Assembly (NCBI RefSeq): GCF_024055665.1
Contig: NZ_JAMXMC010000004.1
Span: 310,001 to 374,000, forward strand
DNA: 64,000 nucleotides
Direction of reading: 5' to 3'
Source of the DNA: Ideonella oryzae
Lineage (GTDB): Bacteria; Pseudomonadota; Gammaproteobacteria; Burkholderiales; Burkholderiaceae_C
The translations under genes were made by a program, and so were the position numbers. The notes beneath the pieces were generated by a model that saw only the letters and a list, made by a program, of their open reading frames with translations, was not told the DNA's origin and searched no databases. How positions within the stretch are numbered: position 1 is the stretch's first letter; the number at the start of each line of letters is the position of its first letter. Shown here piece by piece: positions 18,711 to 26,972 of the stretch.

Positions 18711-19433
18711 TCAATCGGCCAGCAGGTGGTAGAGGTTGCGCAGCATGGCCGCCGTGGCGCCCCAGATGAAGTATTCGCGGCCATCCGGCGACAACCAGGG
18801 CATGGACAGGAAGCGGCGCACCTGCCCCTCCACAGTCACCTGATGTCGCCGGTGATGGGCCGGGTTCATCAGGAAGGCCAGCGGCACCTGGAACACCTCG
18901 GCCACCTCGGCCGGGTCGGGCCGCAGGTTCAGCGCATCCGGCAGCAGCGCCACCACCGGCGTCACCTGGAAGCGGGTCACCGTGGTATAGACCGGCATGC
19001 GCCCCAGGACCTCGGACAGCGCCGGGTCCAGGCCGATCTCTTCCTGGGCTTCCCGCAGCGCGGTGGCCACCGCATCTGCGTCGCCCGGCTCGCTGCGCCC
19101 ACCGGGGAAGCTGATCTGCCCGGCGTGGTGGCGCAGGTGTTCGGTGCGGCGGGTCAGCAGCACCTGCAGACCCTGAGGGTCCTGCCGCAGCGGCACCAGC
19201 ACGCCGGCCGAGGTCGGATCCCGATCCGGCCCCCATCCCACCCAGACGCCGTCGCCGGGCAGATGGGGGACGCGCCCTTCGGCCAGGGCCAGACGTTCCC
19301 GCAGGAAGCCCGGTGCAAGGCGGTGCGCCGGCAGCGGTGGCAGATCGGCGTCCGTGCCGATCACGGGCACCGCGCGCGGATCGCCCAGCACGGGGCGGGG
19401 AATGGCAGCGGGCCGTTCGGGAATCGGTGTCAT
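18711..19433 (-). CDS. Nudix hydrolase, CoA pyrophosphatase type
   Basis: A 240-residue enzyme expected to split coenzyme A or its derivatives into 4'-phosphopantetheine and adenosine 3',5'-bisphosphate. The CoA-pyrophosphatase signature (LLTRRTEHLRHHAGQISFPGG) merges into a complete Nudix box beginning GGRSEPGDAD and ending REAQEEIGL. The N-terminal 60 residues are Pro-rich and family-variable. Start ATG 19433 lies just beyond the terminator of the rpsP operon. A narrower assignment such as NudL is plausible but not proven. Confidence 0.88.
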   Translation of the reverse strand: MTPIPERPAAIPRPVLGDPRAVPVIGTDADLPPLPAHRLAPGFLRERLALAEGRVPHLPGDGVWVGWGPDRDPTSAGVLVPLRQDPQGLQVLLTRRTEHLRHHAGQISFPGGRSEPGDADAVATALREAQEEIGLDPALSEVLGRMPVYTTVTRFQVTPVVALLPDALNLRPDPAEVAEVFQVPLAFLMNPAHHRRHQVTVEGQVRRFLSMPWLSPDGREYFIWGATAAMLRNLYHLLAD

Positions 19434-19461
19434 GGGCCGCCGAGCTTACGCCAGAAAGCAC

Positions 19462-19488
19462 AAAGGCCGCCCGAGGGCGGCCTTTGCG
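19462..19488 (-). terminator. Rho-independent terminator of the rpsP-rimM-trmD-rplS operon
   Basis: The inverted repeat AAAGGCCGCC / GGCGGCCTTT has a 4-nt loop. It lies 25-50 nt past the rplS stop and is followed on the minus strand by a T-rich stretch. Confidence 0.75.
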
Positions 19489-19513
19489 AGAGGAAACTTC
19501 CCCTGATCGAAGA

Positions 19514-19867
19514 TCAGGACAGCTTTTCCTTGATGCGGGCCGACTTGCCCGAACGCTCGCGCAGGTAGTACAGCTTGGCCCGGCGAACGTCACCGCGGCG
19601 CTTGACTTCGATCGAGGCGATCAGCGGGCTGTACAGCTGGAACGTACGCTCCACGCCTTCGCCGCTGGAGATCTTGCGCACGATGAAGCTGCTGTTCAGG
19701 CCGCGATTGCGCTTGGCGATCACCACGCCTTCATAGGCCTGCACGCGCTTGCGGGTGCCTTCCACCACGTTCACGCTCACGATGACCGTGTCGCCGGGGG
19801 CGAAAGAAGGGATGGTCTTGTTCAGACGAGCAATTTCTTCTTGCTCGAGGGTTTGGATCAGATCCAC
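19514..19867 (-). CDS. rplS: 50S ribosomal protein L19
   Basis: A 117-residue large-subunit protein at the 30S/50S interface. The sequence from [14 protein letters not shown] through [16 protein letters not shown] and [16 protein letters not shown] to [19 protein letters not shown] is typical throughout. The start is GTG 19867, supported by AGGAG 6 nt upstream. The frame extends 50 codons further upstream into the trmD end without family similarity. Last gene of the conserved rpsP-rimM-trmD-rplS operon. Confidence 0.97.
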   Translation of the reverse strand: MDLIQTLEQEEIARLNKTIPSFAPGDTVIVSVNVVEGTRKRVQAYEGVVIAKRNRGLNSSFIVRKISSGEGVERTFQLYSPLIASIEVKRRGDVRRAKLYYLRERSGKSARIKEKLS

Positions 19868-19976
19868 GAGGTTCTCCTGAAAGATCTTGCCGGCGCTTGG
19901 GACTTGGCTTGGTTCAGTGACTGGACACGCGGCTCCAGTCACCTTGTCGCCCGGCAGAGGATCGAAAAGCCGATCA

Positions 19977-20729
19977 TCATACCACAAGCGAAGCAAGGAA
20001 GCGCTCGTCCGCCGCACTCAACACACCCCGCGCTCGGGCAGCCTCGATCAGATCCGGTCGCCGACGCGCCGTCAGTTCCAGCGAACGCTCGCGGCGCCAG
20101 CGCTCGATCTGGGCATGGTGGCCGGACAGCAGCACCGCCGGCACCGGCAGGTCACCCGCCTCGGTGTGCAGCACCTCGGGCCGGCTGTAGTGCGGGCAGT
20201 CCAGCAACCCATCCTCGAAGCTGTCCTGTTCATGGGAGCGTGCGTCGTGCAGCACCCCGGGCTGCAGGCGGGTCACGCCATCCAGCAGGGCCAGCGCGGG
20301 CAACTCGCCGCCCGAAAGCACAAAGTCACCCAAACTCAGTTCCAGGTCCACATGCCGATCCAGGAAGCGCTGGTCGATGCCTTCGTAGCGGCCGCAGAGC
20401 AGGATGGCCCCGTCACCGACGGCCATCTCGCGCATCAGGGCCTGGTCCATCACCCGGCCGGTGGGGCTGAAATGGATGACTGGGCCGGCCGAGCCACGGT
20501 CGGCACGCACGGCCGCCAGTGCGCGTTCAAGCGGCTCCACCAACATCACCATGCCGGGGCCGCCACCGTAGGGACGATCGTCCACCCGGCGGTAGTTGTC
20601 CTCGGCATGCTCGCGCAGGGGCCACAGGCGCACATCCACCTGCCCGGAAGCATAGGCACGCCGGGTCACGCCCTGCAGCAGGAAAGGCTCGAACAGATCG
20701 GGAAAGAGGGTGACGACGTCGAAGCGCAT
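19977..20729 (-). CDS. trmD: tRNA (guanine-37-N1)-methyltransferase
   Basis: Methylates G37 next to the anticodon to prevent +1 frameshifting. The 250-residue SPOUT enzyme contains [23 protein letters not shown], the knot region [12 protein letters not shown] and [12 protein letters not shown], plus the substrate segment around [13 protein letters not shown]. It lies between rimM and rplS in the standard order. Confidence 0.97.
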   Translation of the reverse strand: MRFDVVTLFPDLFEPFLLQGVTRRAYASGQVDVRLWPLREHAEDNYRRVDDRPYGGGPGMVMLVEPLERALAAVRADRGSAGPVIHFSPTGRVMDQALMREMAVGDGAILLCGRYEGIDQRFLDRHVDLELSLGDFVLSGGELPALALLDGVTRLQPGVLHDARSHEQDSFEDGLLDCPHYSRPEVLHTEAGDLPVPAVLLSGHHAQIERWRRERSLELTARRRPDLIEAARARGVLSAADERFLASLVV

Positions 20730-20777
20730 GCAGGCAAGCCCCCTGCCCGCCTGCGCTGTCAGGCAGCGCCCACGGGC

Positions 20778-21380
20778 TCAGTAATCCAGACCCCAGTCCA
20801 CCACGATGCGGCGACCGGGCAGGTCCACCCGGTCCACATAGGCGGACACGAAGGGAATGAGCCACTCAGCCTCGTCAGGCTTGGCATCGGCTGCGGCGTC
20901 TGGGCGACGCACGCGCAGCACGCAGTGCGGGCCGGTGTCGATCAGGTCCTGGACCTGGCCGAGCAACACGCCCTCACGGTTCTCGACATCCAGGCCAATC
21001 AGATCGACCCAGTAGAACTCATCAGCATCCGCCGTCGGGAAGCTGCTGCGCGAGACGAAGACGCTGGCGCCCTTAAGTGCCTCGGCCGCATTGCGGTCGG
21101 GCACCTCCTGGGCCATGGCGACCACGTACTCGCCCTGCTCCTTGGCCTGCGTGATCTTCAGCAGCCCGGGCAGTGGCGTCCGTGCGGGCACAGCAGGCCC
21201 GGAACGGGAAGTTCCAGCGTCAGTCCGCTTGAGGAACCAGCGCCGGGAGGAAAACAGGGCCTGGGGATCAGCGGAGAAGGCCTGGACCTTGAACCCGCCC
21301 TTGATGCCCCAGGCATCGATGATGCGACCGACTTCGATCGCATCATCCGGCCAGGCCGGCGTGTCTTCGCTCACCATCAT
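20778..21380 (-). CDS. rimM: 16S rRNA processing protein RimM
   Basis: Assists 30S head assembly by binding S19. It has an N-terminal RimM barrel (EVGRIIDAWGIKGGFKVQ) and a C-terminal PRC barrel (EFYWVDLIGLDVENREG, ending PGRRIVVDWGLDY). An insert of about 15 residues (GTSRSGPAVPARTPL) splits the first barrel. The start is uncertain: ATG 21380 or 21377 gives a family-like N-terminus but has no clear ribosome-binding site. GTG 21398 and GTG 21416 are in-frame alternatives, and GTG 21398 is preceded by CAGGG. Confidence 0.93.
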   Translation of the reverse strand: MMVSEDTPAWPDDAIEVGRIIDAWGIKGGFKVQAFSADPQALFSSRRWFLKRTDAGTSRSGPAVPARTPLPGLLKITQAKEQGEYVVAMAQEVPDRNAAEALKGASVFVSRSSFPTADADEFYWVDLIGLDVENREGVLLGQVQDLIDTGPHCVLRVRRPDAAADAKPDEAEWLIPFVSAYVDRVDLPGRRIVVDWGLDY

Positions 21381-21422
21381 GGATGCAGAGGAATGCACAC
21401 CGGACCCTGACACCACGCCAGG

Positions 21423-21677
21423 TCAGGCGGTGGCCTTGGCCTTCGCCGTGGCGAACAGGCGCTGGGCGGTCTCGGAGGGCTGGGCGCCCACAGCTTCCCA
21501 GTGGGTCAGGCGGTCCAGGGCCACGCGCAGGCCTTCTTCACCGTCCTTGGCCATCGGGTTGTAAAAGCCGATGCGCTCGATGAAACGGCCATCACGGCGC
21601 TCGCGCGAGTCAGCGACGACGATGTTGTAGAAGGGGCGCTTCTTGGAGCCGCCGCGAGCCAGACGAATCACGACCAT
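21423..21677 (-). CDS. rpsP: 30S ribosomal protein S16
   Basis: An 84-residue small-subunit assembly protein. [35 protein letters not shown] and [18 protein letters not shown] are diagnostic. AAGGA lies 7 nt before ATG 21677. It heads the operon and is served by a promoter about 150 nt upstream. Confidence 0.97.
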   Translation of the reverse strand: MVVIRLARGGSKKRPFYNIVVADSRERRDGRFIERIGFYNPMAKDGEEGLRVALDRLTHWEAVGAQPSETAQRLFATAKAKATA

Positions 21678-21827
21678 TTTGTCGTTCCTTAGATTCTGAA
21701 AGTCGACCACCGGGCCCTGGAGACACATCAGGGTTTGGCAGCCAAAGGGCCAGCACAACAGGCTGACAGGATTCGGCCCCGTAGATACACCGACAAAACC
21801 AATCGTCAGTCGTGACCGAAACCTGCG

Positions 21828-21857
21828 ATTATAAGCAGCAACACGGCAGGTTTCCAA
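21828..21857 (-). promoter_or_regulatory. Sigma-70 promoter of the rpsP operon
   Basis: On the minus strand TTGGAA (21852-21857) is 18 bp from a perfect TATAAT (21828-21833). Transcription would start near 21821, leaving a leader of about 145 nt before rpsP. The box lies 9 bp from the start codon of the divergent TM2 gene. Confidence 0.8.
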
Positions 21858-21865
21858 ATCCCACC

Positions 21866-22342
21866 ATGACTTCCGCGCGTTCAAAGACCCAGGCTGTGTG
21901 GCTGACCCTGTTCGCGGGGGCGCTGGGACTGCACCGCTGGTGGCTGGGAGGTCCGGGCCGAACCTGGGCGCTGCTGTACCCGGCGCCCACCCTGCTGGGG
22001 CTCTATGGTGTGCTGCGCATGCGCGACCTGGGACTGGACGACCGTCTGTCATGGCTGCTGGTGCCCCTGCTGGGCCTGAGCCTGTCCGTAGCGGCGCTGG
22101 AGGCCATCCTCACCGGCTTGACCCCTGCCCCCCAGTGGGAAGCCCGGCACGGCGCGGACACCGGCGCCAGCCACTGGGGCACGGTGGCCGGGGTGGTCTT
22201 GGCACTGATGGCCGGCGCCACCGTGCTGCTGGGCACCTTGGCCTTTGCGGGCCAGAAGTACTTCGAGTGGGAGGCCGCACCGCCAGTGACGGTCGCACCC
22301 CCCACTCGGCCTGCTCAGAACAGCAGCGTGCTCAAGCCGTAG
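21866..22342 (+). CDS. TM2-domain-like membrane protein
   Basis: A 158-residue small inner-membrane protein. It begins with [23 protein letters not shown]-like sequence (here KTQAVWLTL and GLHRWWLGG), the pattern of TM2 domains with a Gly-x-His-Arg turn between two helices. A third hydrophobic segment lies at about 58-80 and a fourth near 105-130, followed by a Pro-rich tail. The function of such proteins in bacteria is unknown. ATG 21866 is used. Its last 28 bp overlap the 3' end of the convergent phosphate permease gene. Confidence 0.75.
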   Translation: MTSARSKTQAVWLTLFAGALGLHRWWLGGPGRTWALLYPAPTLLGLYGVLRMRDLGLDDRLSWLLVPLLGLSLSVAALEAILTGLTPAPQWEARHGADTGASHWGTVAGVVLALMAGATVLLGTLAFAGQKYFEWEAAPPVTVAPPTRPAQNSSVLKP

Positions 22343-23325
22343 AACACGGCAGCCACGAAGGCCGCCGCCGGGATGGTGAAGATCCAGGCCCAGACGATGT
22401 TGCTGGCCAGCCCCCAGCGCACGGCCCCGGTGCTGCGCACCGAGCCTACACCGACGATGGCGCCGGTGATGGTGTGGGTGGTGGACACGGGCACGCCCAA
22501 TGCCGTGGCGATGAACAGCGACGCGGCGCCCCCCGTCTCGGCGCAGAAGCCACCGACCGGCTTGAGCTTGGTCAGGCGCTGCCCCATGGTCTTGACGATG
22601 CGCCAGCCGCCGAACATGGTGCCCATGCCGATGGCGAAATAGCAGCACCAGATCACCCAGTTCGGCGGCGCTGTGGCATCGCTGGCCACATAGCCGGCCG
22701 CCACCAGCAGCATCCAGATGATGCCGATGGTCTTCTGCGCGTCATTGCCGCCGTGGCCCAGAGAGTACAAGCCGGCCGACACCAGTTGCAGGCGGCGGAA
22801 CCAGCGGTCCACCTTGCGAGGTGGCGTGCGCCGGCAGATCCAGGACACCAGCACCATCATCAGCGAGCCCAGCACATAGCCCAGGACCGGCGAGAGGAAG
22901 ATGAACAGGACCGTCTTGCCGATGCCCGCCCAGGCCAGCTTGGCCAGCCCGGCCTTGGCGATGACCGCCCCCATGATGCCGCCGATCAGCGCGTGGGAAC
23001 TGGAGGACGGAATACCGTACCACCAGGTGAACACGTTCCAGAAGATGGCACCGATCAGGGCCCCGAACACCACATGGTGGTCCACGATGCCCGGCTCGAC
23101 GATGCCCTTGCCGATGGTGCTGGCCACCTTCAGATGGAAGATGGAAATGGCAATGACGTTGAACATGGCGGCGAACAACACCGCCTGCTGAGGCTTGAGC
23201 ACCCCGGTGGAGACCACCGTGGCGATGGAGTTGGCCGCGTCATGGAAGCCGTTCATGAAGTCGAACAGCAACGCCAGGACGATCAGCAGCACCACGAACC
23301 ACAGGGCGATGGAACCTGCTTGCAT
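22315..23325 (-). CDS. pit: Low-affinity inorganic phosphate transporter (Pit family)
   Basis: A 336-residue permease that takes up metal-phosphate with protons. Both halves of the inverted Pit repeat are visible: FDFMNGFHDAANSIATVVSTG near the N-terminus, and GHGGNDAQKTIG with GVPVSTTHTITGAIVGVG in the second half. The length matches short Pit proteins. It lies 14 bp downstream of a DUF47 gene on the same strand, the standard accessory pairing. Confidence 0.92.
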   Translation of the reverse strand: MQAGSIALWFVVLLIVLALLFDFMNGFHDAANSIATVVSTGVLKPQQAVLFAAMFNVIAISIFHLKVASTIGKGIVEPGIVDHHVVFGALIGAIFWNVFTWWYGIPSSSSHALIGGIMGAVIAKAGLAKLAWAGIGKTVLFIFLSPVLGYVLGSLMMVLVSWICRRTPPRKVDRWFRRLQLVSAGLYSLGHGGNDAQKTIGIIWMLLVAAGYVASDATAPPNWVIWCCYFAIGMGTMFGGWRIVKTMGQRLTKLKPVGGFCAETGGAASLFIATALGVPVSTTHTITGAIVGVGSVRSTGAVRWGLASNIVWAWIFTIPAAAFVAAVFYGLSTLLF

Positions 23326-23339
23326 GCCCGGTCACCCGA

Positions 23340-23987
23340 TCAGGAGTTCTCGAGGACGATGCCCTCGATCAGGTTGGCCACGTCCTCGCACAGGTCGGAG
23401 ATGGTCTCCAGGTGCTCGTAGATGGCCTTGAGCTTGATCAGCTCGCGCACATCGTTCTCCTCGCGGAACAGACGGGACATGGCGCTGCGCATCACCCGGT
23501 CGGCATCCGACTCGAGCCGGTCGATCTCTTCACAGGTCTTGAGCGCGGCCTCGGTCACCTCGGCTTCGGCCAAGCGGGGCAGCAGGGTGACGGCATGCGC
23601 GACCCGCTCGCAGCAGCGCAGGGAGATGTCGCCCAGGCGCTGCACGTCCTCGGTGATGTGCTGCACGTCGTACAGCGCCATCACCTCGCAGGAGTCCTGC
23701 AACAGGTCGACCACGTCGTCCATGGCGTTGATCAGGCTGTGGATCTGCTCGCGGTCCAGCGGCGTGATGAAGCTGCGATGCAACAGGCGATTGACCTCGG
23801 CTGTCACCTTGTCGGCCGCTCGCTCGGCGATGTCCACCTCGCTGGCGTACTTCTCTCGCAGATCCGGGGTGTTGTAGTACTGGATCATCGACACAAAGGC
23901 ACGCGCGCCCTCGACGATGTACTGGCCGTGATCGTTGAAAAGCTCAAAGAAGTTGCCATCACGGGGCAACAGCTTGCCGAAGAACAT
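23340..23987 (-). CDS. DUF47 (PhoU-like) Pit accessory protein
   Basis: A 215-residue all-helical cytoplasmic protein of the DUF47/PhoU-divergent family. Conserved elements are MFFGKLLPRDGNFFELF, the acidic helices around DREQIHSLINAMDDVVDLLQ and LKAIYEHLETISDLCEDVANL. Members accompany Pit permeases and are thought to adjust their activity. The start is ATG 23987 with GAGAGGAG upstream. It is cotranscribed with pit. The upstream gap contains phased TGTCA repeats. Confidence 0.9.
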   Translation of the reverse strand: MFFGKLLPRDGNFFELFNDHGQYIVEGARAFVSMIQYYNTPDLREKYASEVDIAERAADKVTAEVNRLLHRSFITPLDREQIHSLINAMDDVVDLLQDSCEVMALYDVQHITEDVQRLGDISLRCCERVAHAVTLLPRLAEAEVTEAALKTCEEIDRLESDADRVMRSAMSRLFREENDVRELIKLKAIYEHLETISDLCEDVANLIEGIVLENS

Positions 23988-24059
23988 TCGGAACTCCTCT
24001 CGGGCGCGGGTAGCGTCGGTGTCCGTTCCGGACACGGGCATGCGCCGACGTGGCGCAAC

Positions 24060-24077
24060 AAAACGCCACGGCGTTTT
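24060..24077. terminator. Perfect palindromic hairpin AAAACGCC/GGCGTTTT
   Basis: An 18-bp perfect palindrome in the gap after folK. It is A-rich on one arm and T-rich on the other and could end the folK-side transcript (minus strand) before the DUF47-pit operon. The T-run is short and interrupted (GTTTTGTTG). Confidence 0.5.
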
Positions 24078-24117
24078 CCAGTCGGGATCTTCCCCAGCCG
24101 GCTCCGTGGCGTCGCAT

Positions 24118-24146
24118 CTGTCACCGACATGTCATCGGTGTGTCAT
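24118..24146 (+). promoter_or_regulatory. Pho-box-like phased TGTCA repeats
   Basis: Three heptamers, CTGTCAC, ATGTCAT and GTGTCAT, begin at 24118, 24129 and 24140, exactly 11 bp apart. This is the spacing and sequence of PhoB half-sites (CTGTCAT every 11 bp). They lie upstream of the DUF47-pit operon but read on the opposite strand. A minus-strand -10-like TACAAT sits at 24153-24158, so bound PhoB could sit at that start site. Confidence 0.5.
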
Positions 24147-24211
24147 TCCACGATTGTATGCGAGCCCATGCGCGCCCCAAGCGGGACCCCCCTGCGCCAG
24201 ACGTGCGCACT

Positions 24212-24718
24212 TCACGCCAATCGAGCGATCGGCTGTGGATCAAGCGCCCTCAGCAACTCGGACAGCGCGCCCCGGCCTGGCACCGTGAGTTCCGGCCGCA
24301 GCTCCGCCAAAGGCACCAGCACGAAGGCACGCAGATGCATGCGAGGATGAGGCAGGGTCAGGGCCGGATCGTCCTGGACCTGGTCGCCATAGAGCAGCAG
24401 GTCAAGATCGAGGGTCCGGGGCGCGTTGCGGTAGGGACGTTCCCGCCCTGCGCCCCGCTCGAGCAACTGCAGCTGATCCAGCAGGCGCCCGGGCGCCAGC
24501 CCGGTCTCCAGCCAGGCCACGGCGTTGACGTAGTCTGGCCCCGTTGCGTCGATCGGCGCCGTCCGGTAGAGCGAGGAGGCCGCCCGCAGGCGGGTGTCGG
24601 GCAACCGACCGAGTTGCACGAGCGTGTCGCGCAACATCCCGGCGGCATCCCCCAGGTTGGCCCCCAGGCCGACGAAGGCGGAGCAGGCCCCCTGCTGCGG
24701 GGAGCCCCAAGCCGTCAT
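24212..24718 (-). CDS. folK: 6-hydroxymethyl-7,8-dihydropterin pyrophosphokinase
   Basis: Transfers pyrophosphate from ATP to hydroxymethyldihydropterin in folate synthesis. The 168-residue protein has AFVGLGANLGD, the substrate region SSLYRTAPIDATGPDYVNAV, RERPYRNAPRTLDLDLLLYG with the metal-binding aspartates, and LPHPRMHLRAFVL. The start codon overlaps the pcnB stop by 4 nt, an arrangement common in proteobacteria. Confidence 0.95.
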   Translation of the reverse strand: MTAWGSPQQGACSAFVGLGANLGDAAGMLRDTLVQLGRLPDTRLRAASSLYRTAPIDATGPDYVNAVAWLETGLAPGRLLDQLQLLERGAGRERPYRNAPRTLDLDLLLYGDQVQDDPALTLPHPRMHLRAFVLVPLAELRPELTVPGRGALSELLRALDPQPIARLA

Positions 24719-26301
24719 TCGGCCACGGGGGCAGCCCCGCCGGAAGGCTTGCGTCGACGGCGCCGGCGCTTGCGGGGGGCGGTCGTCTCACCAGTCTCGC
24801 CAGACTCGCCCGCAGCCTCTCCCTCGCCTGCCTCGTCCGCCTGCGCCTCCATCGCCGGCACGGAACCGGCCTCAGTCGGCCCTTCGGCCCGTTCGCGCCG
24901 CGGTGCACGGCCACGCTTGGGCCGTGGCACATCCTTGACGCTTTGCACCAGGGCCTCACGCTCCTCGTCGTTGCCCAGGGAGAAGTCCTCCCACCACTCG
25001 GCCAGTTCCACCGGCACTTCGCCGATGTCGGCCCGCAGCCGCAGGAAGTCGAAGCCGGCGCGGAAGCGGGGCTGCTCGGCCAGACCATAGGCCTGGCTGC
25101 CGCCGCGGCGCTCGAAGCGCGGCTGCATCATCCAGATCTCGCGCATGTCGGTGGCCAGCTTGCCACGGCCCGAAATGTCGCCGATACGGGCATCAAAGGC
25201 GGCGTCGATGGCCTGGGCCAGGGCGGGCGTGGGATGCTCACCACCGTCCTTCAGGCGCTGCCAACCTTCCTGGACGTCATGCCAGAGCATGCAAGCCAGC
25301 AGGAAGCTGGGCGCCACCGGCTTGCCCTCGCCCACCCGGCGATCGGTGTCGGCCAGTGCCAGGGTCAGGAACTTCTCGCGCACGCTGCCGGGGGTGGCCT
25401 GGCGCAGCACCGCGTCCAGCACCGGGAACACGCCCTTGTCCAGACCGAAGCGCCGGATCTGCTCCAGGCTGGCCAAGGCATGGCCGGTCTGCAGCAGCTT
25501 GATCATCTCGTCGAACATGCGCGAGGCCGGCACATTGGCCAGCAGGCCCAGCATCTCACGCAGCGGCTTCTCGGTTTTGGCCTCCAGCTTGAAACCCAGC
25601 TTGGCGGCAAAGCGCACCACACGCAGGATGCGCACCGGATCTTCGCGGTAGCGGGTGGCCGGGTCGCCGATCATGCGCAGCGTCTGCGCCCGCACGTCCT
25701 TCAGGCCACCGTGGTAATCCACCACCACCTGGGTGGCGGGGTCGTAGTACATGGCGTTGATGGTGAAGTCGCGCCGCGCCGCATCCTCGATCTGCGGGCC
25801 CCAGACGTTGTCCCTCAGCACCCGGCCACTGGCATCCACCACATGGCTCTTGCCGGCCATCTCGCTCTTGGACGTCTTCTCGTTGCCTTCCACCTGCTCG
25901 GCTGCGCTGGCGTCCATGTAGGCGCGGAAGGTGGAGACCTCGATCACCTCGTGCTCGCGCCCGCGACCGAACACCACGTGCACGATGCGAAAGCGCCGCC
26001 CGATGATGAAGGCGCGGCGAAACAGGGACTTGACCTGCTCGGGCGTGGCATTGGTGGCCACGTCGAAATCCTTGGGGCGCCGGCCCACCAGCAGGTCGCG
26101 CACCGCACCACCCACGATGTAGGCCTCGTAGCCGCCCTGCTGCAGGGTGCTGACCACCTTGACGGCGCGGTCGTCCAGCAGCGTCGGATCGATGCCGTGC
26201 TCGCTGGCCGGGATCTCCACCCGGCGACCCTGGGGAATGGCGGACTTGCCCGACGGTGCGCCGGACTTGCCCAGCAGCTTGTCGATGATTTTGCGGATCA
26301 T
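24715..26301 (-). CDS. pcnB: Poly(A) polymerase I
   Basis: Adds 3' poly(A) tails that promote RNA decay. The 528-residue protein has the class II nucleotidyltransferase head (VGGAVRDLLVGRRPKDFDVA), followed by FRRAFIIGRRFRIVHV, EVSTFRAYMD and RDFTINAMYYDP, and the RNA-binding core (EDPVRILRVVRFAAKLGF). The last ~70 residues are low-complexity, acidic then strongly basic (RKRRRRRRKPSGG), the sort of tail seen in PcnB proteins of this class. The stop is shared with folK and the start overlaps the HAD gene stop by 4 nt. Confidence 0.95.
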   Translation of the reverse strand: MIRKIIDKLLGKSGAPSGKSAIPQGRRVEIPASEHGIDPTLLDDRAVKVVSTLQQGGYEAYIVGGAVRDLLVGRRPKDFDVATNATPEQVKSLFRRAFIIGRRFRIVHVVFGRGREHEVIEVSTFRAYMDASAAEQVEGNEKTSKSEMAGKSHVVDASGRVLRDNVWGPQIEDAARRDFTINAMYYDPATQVVVDYHGGLKDVRAQTLRMIGDPATRYREDPVRILRVVRFAAKLGFKLEAKTEKPLREMLGLLANVPASRMFDEMIKLLQTGHALASLEQIRRFGLDKGVFPVLDAVLRQATPGSVREKFLTLALADTDRRVGEGKPVAPSFLLACMLWHDVQEGWQRLKDGGEHPTPALAQAIDAAFDARIGDISGRGKLATDMREIWMMQPRFERRGGSQAYGLAEQPRFRAGFDFLRLRADIGEVPVELAEWWEDFSLGNDEEREALVQSVKDVPRPKRGRAPRRERAEGPTEAGSVPAMEAQADEAGEGEAAGESGETGETTAPRKRRRRRRKPSGGAAPVAE

Positions 26302-26972
26302 GGCGTCTCGAAAAGGTTCAGGATGGGCCAGCCGCGCTCCTGCGCGATGCTGGCCAGGGCCGGTGTGGGGTTGGTGGCCATGGGCGAGCGCACCTTCTCC
26401 AGCAGCGGCAGATCGTTGGTGGAATCGCTGTAGAACAGCACATCCTCGAAATCGTCCCAGCGGTGGCCCAGCGCCGCCAGCCAGGCTTCCACCCGGGTGA
26501 CCTTGCCTTCCCGGAAGGTCGGCACCCCGCGGATGGCGCCTGTGGCACGACCCTGGGCGTCTCGCTCGAGTTCCACCGCCAGCAGGTGCGCCACACCGAA
26601 GGCACTGGCAATGGGCCGGGTCACGAACTCGTTGGTGGCCGTGACCACAGCCACCAGGTCTCCGGCCTCGAGGTGGCCGTTGACCAGCCGACGTGCGCGC
26701 TCGTGCAGGGCCGGTCCGATCACCTCCTGCATGAAGCGCTCGCGCGCGGCCTCAGCCTCGGCCAGCGAGCGGTCGCGCCAGGCGGAGGTGGCAAAAGCCA
26801 CATACTCCCCCAGGTTCAGTGTGCCGGCCTGGTACTGGGCGAAGAAGGCATCGTTGCGTCGACGCCAGGTTTCGCCGTCCACCCAGCCGAGGGTGACCAT
26901 GAACTCGCCGAAGGCGTGGTCGGAATCGGTGGGCAGCAGCGTGCCGTCCAGGTCGAACAGGGCCAGTTTCAT
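26298..26972 (-). CDS. HAD-superfamily phosphatase, subfamily IB (SerB-like)
   Basis: A 224-residue phosphohydrolase. Motif I LALFDLDGTLLPTDS supplies the nucleophile and acid/base aspartates. Motif II is VAVVTATNEFV and motif III/IV falls in GKVTRVEAW and FYSDSTNDLPLLE. The helical cap between motifs I and II marks subfamily IB, as in phosphoserine phosphatase. Some homologues next to pcnB are annotated as histidinol-phosphatase, but I see nothing that decides the substrate. It overlaps pcnB and hda by 4 nt on either side. Confidence 0.88.
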   Translation of the reverse strand: MKLALFDLDGTLLPTDSDHAFGEFMVTLGWVDGETWRRRNDAFFAQYQAGTLNLGEYVAFATSAWRDRSLAEAEAARERFMQEVIGPALHERARRLVNGHLEAGDLVAVVTATNEFVTRPIASAFGVAHLLAVELERDAQGRATGAIRGVPTFREGKVTRVEAWLAALGHRWDDFEDVLFYSDSTNDLPLLEKVRSPMATNPTPALASIAQERGWPILNLFETP

